Origin: an uncultured bacterium
GTDB taxonomy: Bacteria > Bacteroidota > Bacteroidia > Bacteroidales > Marinifilaceae
Assembly: GCA_905216195.1 (NCBI GenBank)
Contig: CAJMSX010000017.1
Span: 1-62,437 of the forward strand
Length of the DNA: 62,437 nt
Direction of reading: 5' to 3'
The notes under the pieces are model-generated. The model had not been told where the DNA came from and ran no database searches. It saw nothing but the letters and a program-made list of their open reading frames with translations. Below, one piece after another: positions 61,485-62,437 of the stretch (position 1 is the stretch's first letter; each line of letters opens with the position of its first letter). A program made the translations under genes and the position numbers.

Positions 61485-62285
61485 ATGAAGACGGACTTTA
61501 TAATCAGGCAAGCTCAACAGGCGGATGCGGTGGAACTGAAAGAGTTATTTCAAAATAATGTTCTCGCAGTAAACAGACACGATTACTCACAGGCGGAAGT
61601 GGAAGATTGGGCATCGTGCGGAGATAATCTTTCTAAAATGGAAGATATGATAAAGACCCACTATTTTATTGTAGCTGTTAATCAACAGTCACAAATCGTT
61701 GGTTTTTCATCTATTACGCCCCAAGGCTATTTACATTCTATGTTTGTTCACAAGGATTTTCAAGGTAAAGGTATTGCTACGATGCTTTTGGAAGAAATAG
61801 AACGGTATGCAATTACGGCCGGGATTAGGCGGATCACATCCGAAGTGAGCTTAACAGCCCGCCCTTTCTTTGAAAAAAGAGGTTATATAGTAGAGGAAGA
61901 GCAGAAACGCAAGGCGAATCAGCTTTCTCTTACTAATTTCTGGATGGCAAAGGGGGTAGCTAAAATTAAGCCTTATAATGGTCGTATTCCTGCTTGTGGT
62001 GTCTTTTGTGGAGGATGTCCCATATATACGAGAGAAAAAAGACCTTGCAGAGGAGCCGGGCTAAATAGTTCTCGCTGTGAAAAATGCACAACATTTCATT
62101 TATGTTGTTTGGGGAAAGAGATAACGCATTGTTTCCAATGCAGTAATTTCCCATGTACCAGATTTAAAGGCTTTACCAAACGTTGGCTAAAGTATGGACA
62201 GGATTTTGTTGAAAATCAGAAACTGTTAAGTGAGATAGGCGAAGTGGCGTTTTTGGAGTACTATAATAAAAAGGTTACAGATTAA
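61485..62285 (+). CDS. GNAT acetyltransferase fused to a DUF3795 cysteine-rich domain
   Basis: A 266-residue two-domain protein. Residues 1 to about 150 are a GNAT N-acetyltransferase: LHSMFVHKDFQGKGIATMLL is the acetyl-CoA-binding motif A, followed by RPFFEKRGYIVEEEQ (motif B). Residues 165 to 266 carry a DUF3795-type domain with GVFCGGCPIYTR, SSRCEKCTTFHLCCLG and HCFQCSNFPC, a set of cysteines likely to bind zinc. DUF3795 usually occurs as a separate small protein. No break separates the parts. It lies 20 bases after the methyltransferase gene. The acceptor substrate is unknown. Confidence 0.85.
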   Translation: MKTDFIIRQAQQADAVELKELFQNNVLAVNRHDYSQAEVEDWASCGDNLSKMEDMIKTHYFIVAVNQQSQIVGFSSITPQGYLHSMFVHKDFQGKGIATMLLEEIERYAITAGIRRITSEVSLTARPFFEKRGYIVEEEQKRKANQLSLTNFWMAKGVAKIKPYNGRIPACGVFCGGCPIYTREKRPCRGAGLNSSRCEKCTTFHLCCLGKEITHCFQCSNFPCTRFKGFTKRWLKYGQDFVENQKLLSEIGEVAFLEYYNKKVTD

Positions 62286-62329
62286 GTTTAAAAAAGAGAA
62301 AAACACTATTGCTTTCATTTCGCCGGTAT

Positions 62330-62345
62330 TATTTTTGTATTTTTG
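62330..62345 (+). promoter_or_regulatory. Overlapping -7 elements for the gene cut by the window edge
   Basis: Two TATTTTTG copies lie in tandem (62330-62337 and 62338-62345), 20-28 bases before the start codon. A TTG at 62309-62311 is 18 bases from the first copy. Both fit TAnnTTTG. Confidence 0.5.
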
Positions 62346-62365
62346 CAAAGAATAACAGAGTGCAA

Positions 62366-62437
62366 ATGGATATAAATCAGAATTATAGAGAAGCAGTAAA
62401 GACCATAAAAGAAGCTATCCTACGCAGCCAGTACCGT
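62366..62437 (+). CDS. DUF1016/YhcG-type PDDEXK nuclease, N-terminal fragment (partial)
   Basis: Only the first 24 residues are inside the window: MDINQNYREAVKTIKEAI followed by LRSQYR, which matches the opening helix of YhcG/DUF1016 proteins as recalled. The family combines this N-terminal domain with a C-terminal PDDEXK nuclease and is often associated with defence or restriction islands. The call rests on this fragment alone. Confidence 0.6.
   Translation, partial: MDINQNYREAVKTIKEAILRSQYR

Noticed and set aside
1..62437. rRNA genes, tRNA genes, prophage or integrase genes
   Set aside because: None was seen on reading the gaps between genes, but a covariance-model search was not possible, so small RNAs could be missed.

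Overview
The window looks like chromosomal DNA from a Bacteroidota bacterium of the order Bacteroidales, possibly close to Odoribacter or a relative (the genus is a guess). The evidence is two SusC/SusD outer-membrane import pairs, Bacteroidota-type promoters (TTG, 19-20 bases, then TAnnTTTG), few Shine-Dalgarno sequences, a BlaI/M56-peptidase pair, an NfnAB pair, an FprA flavodiiron protein suited to an anaerobe, and a glycogen synthase fused to a glycogen phosphorylase. I saw no rRNA gene, tRNA gene or CRISPR array.

Layout. 1-8.3 kb: the 3' end of rarA, kdsA (lipopolysaccharide Kdo synthesis), a SusC/SusD pair, and a BlaI repressor with an M56 membrane protease that carries a polyproline periplasmic tail. 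8.4-11.5 kb (minus strand): mutS2 and a WbqC-family gene. 12-23.2 kb: a glycogen/alpha-glucan cluster with branching enzyme, debranching enzyme, a GT4/GT5-like glycosyltransferase, a GH57 amylase with a lysine-rich tail, and the 1414-residue synthase-phosphorylase fusion. 23.3-28.8 kb: a membrane-anchored MutS-like ATPase, a SUI1/eIF1-like factor, nfnAB and proC. 29.3-34 kb: a second SusC/SusD pair closed by a textbook terminator. 34.2-44 kb (minus strand): flavodiiron protein, C1 cysteine peptidase, CPBP membrane protease, FtsK translocase and two tandem paralogous acyl-CoA ligases. 44.7-48.6 kb: glutamate decarboxylase, an LruC-domain lipoprotein and a DPS-like ferritin.

48.6 kb to the end is accessory in character. 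It holds a REP-associated tyrosine transposase (RAYT) gene set between matching palindromes, a lone FtsX-type permease, the decayed remains of a hexapeptide acetyltransferase, and several orphan membrane, periplasmic and lipoprotein genes, one of them a 736-residue protein with a TonB C-terminal domain. It continues with a DUF4160/DUF2442-HTH toxin-antitoxin-like pair whose promoter contains a perfect 18-base dyad, a Sel1-repeat lipoprotein gene broken by a frameshift, a methyltransferase, a GNAT-DUF3795 fusion, and the first codons of a YhcG/DUF1016-type nuclease gene cut by the window edge.

How the genes work together. The clearest functional unit is the glycogen cluster, which encodes synthesis, branching, debranching and phosphorolysis. 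No ADP-glucose pyrophosphorylase gene is present, and the synthase half of the fusion is GT3-like, so UDP-glucose is a plausible donor (inference). The two SusCD pairs suggest glycan or peptide uptake, but with no neighbouring enzymes the substrates cannot be named. The most unusual signals are the RAYT/palindrome element, the TA-like pair with its operator, the polyproline M56 protease, and the two broken genes in the last 10 kb.
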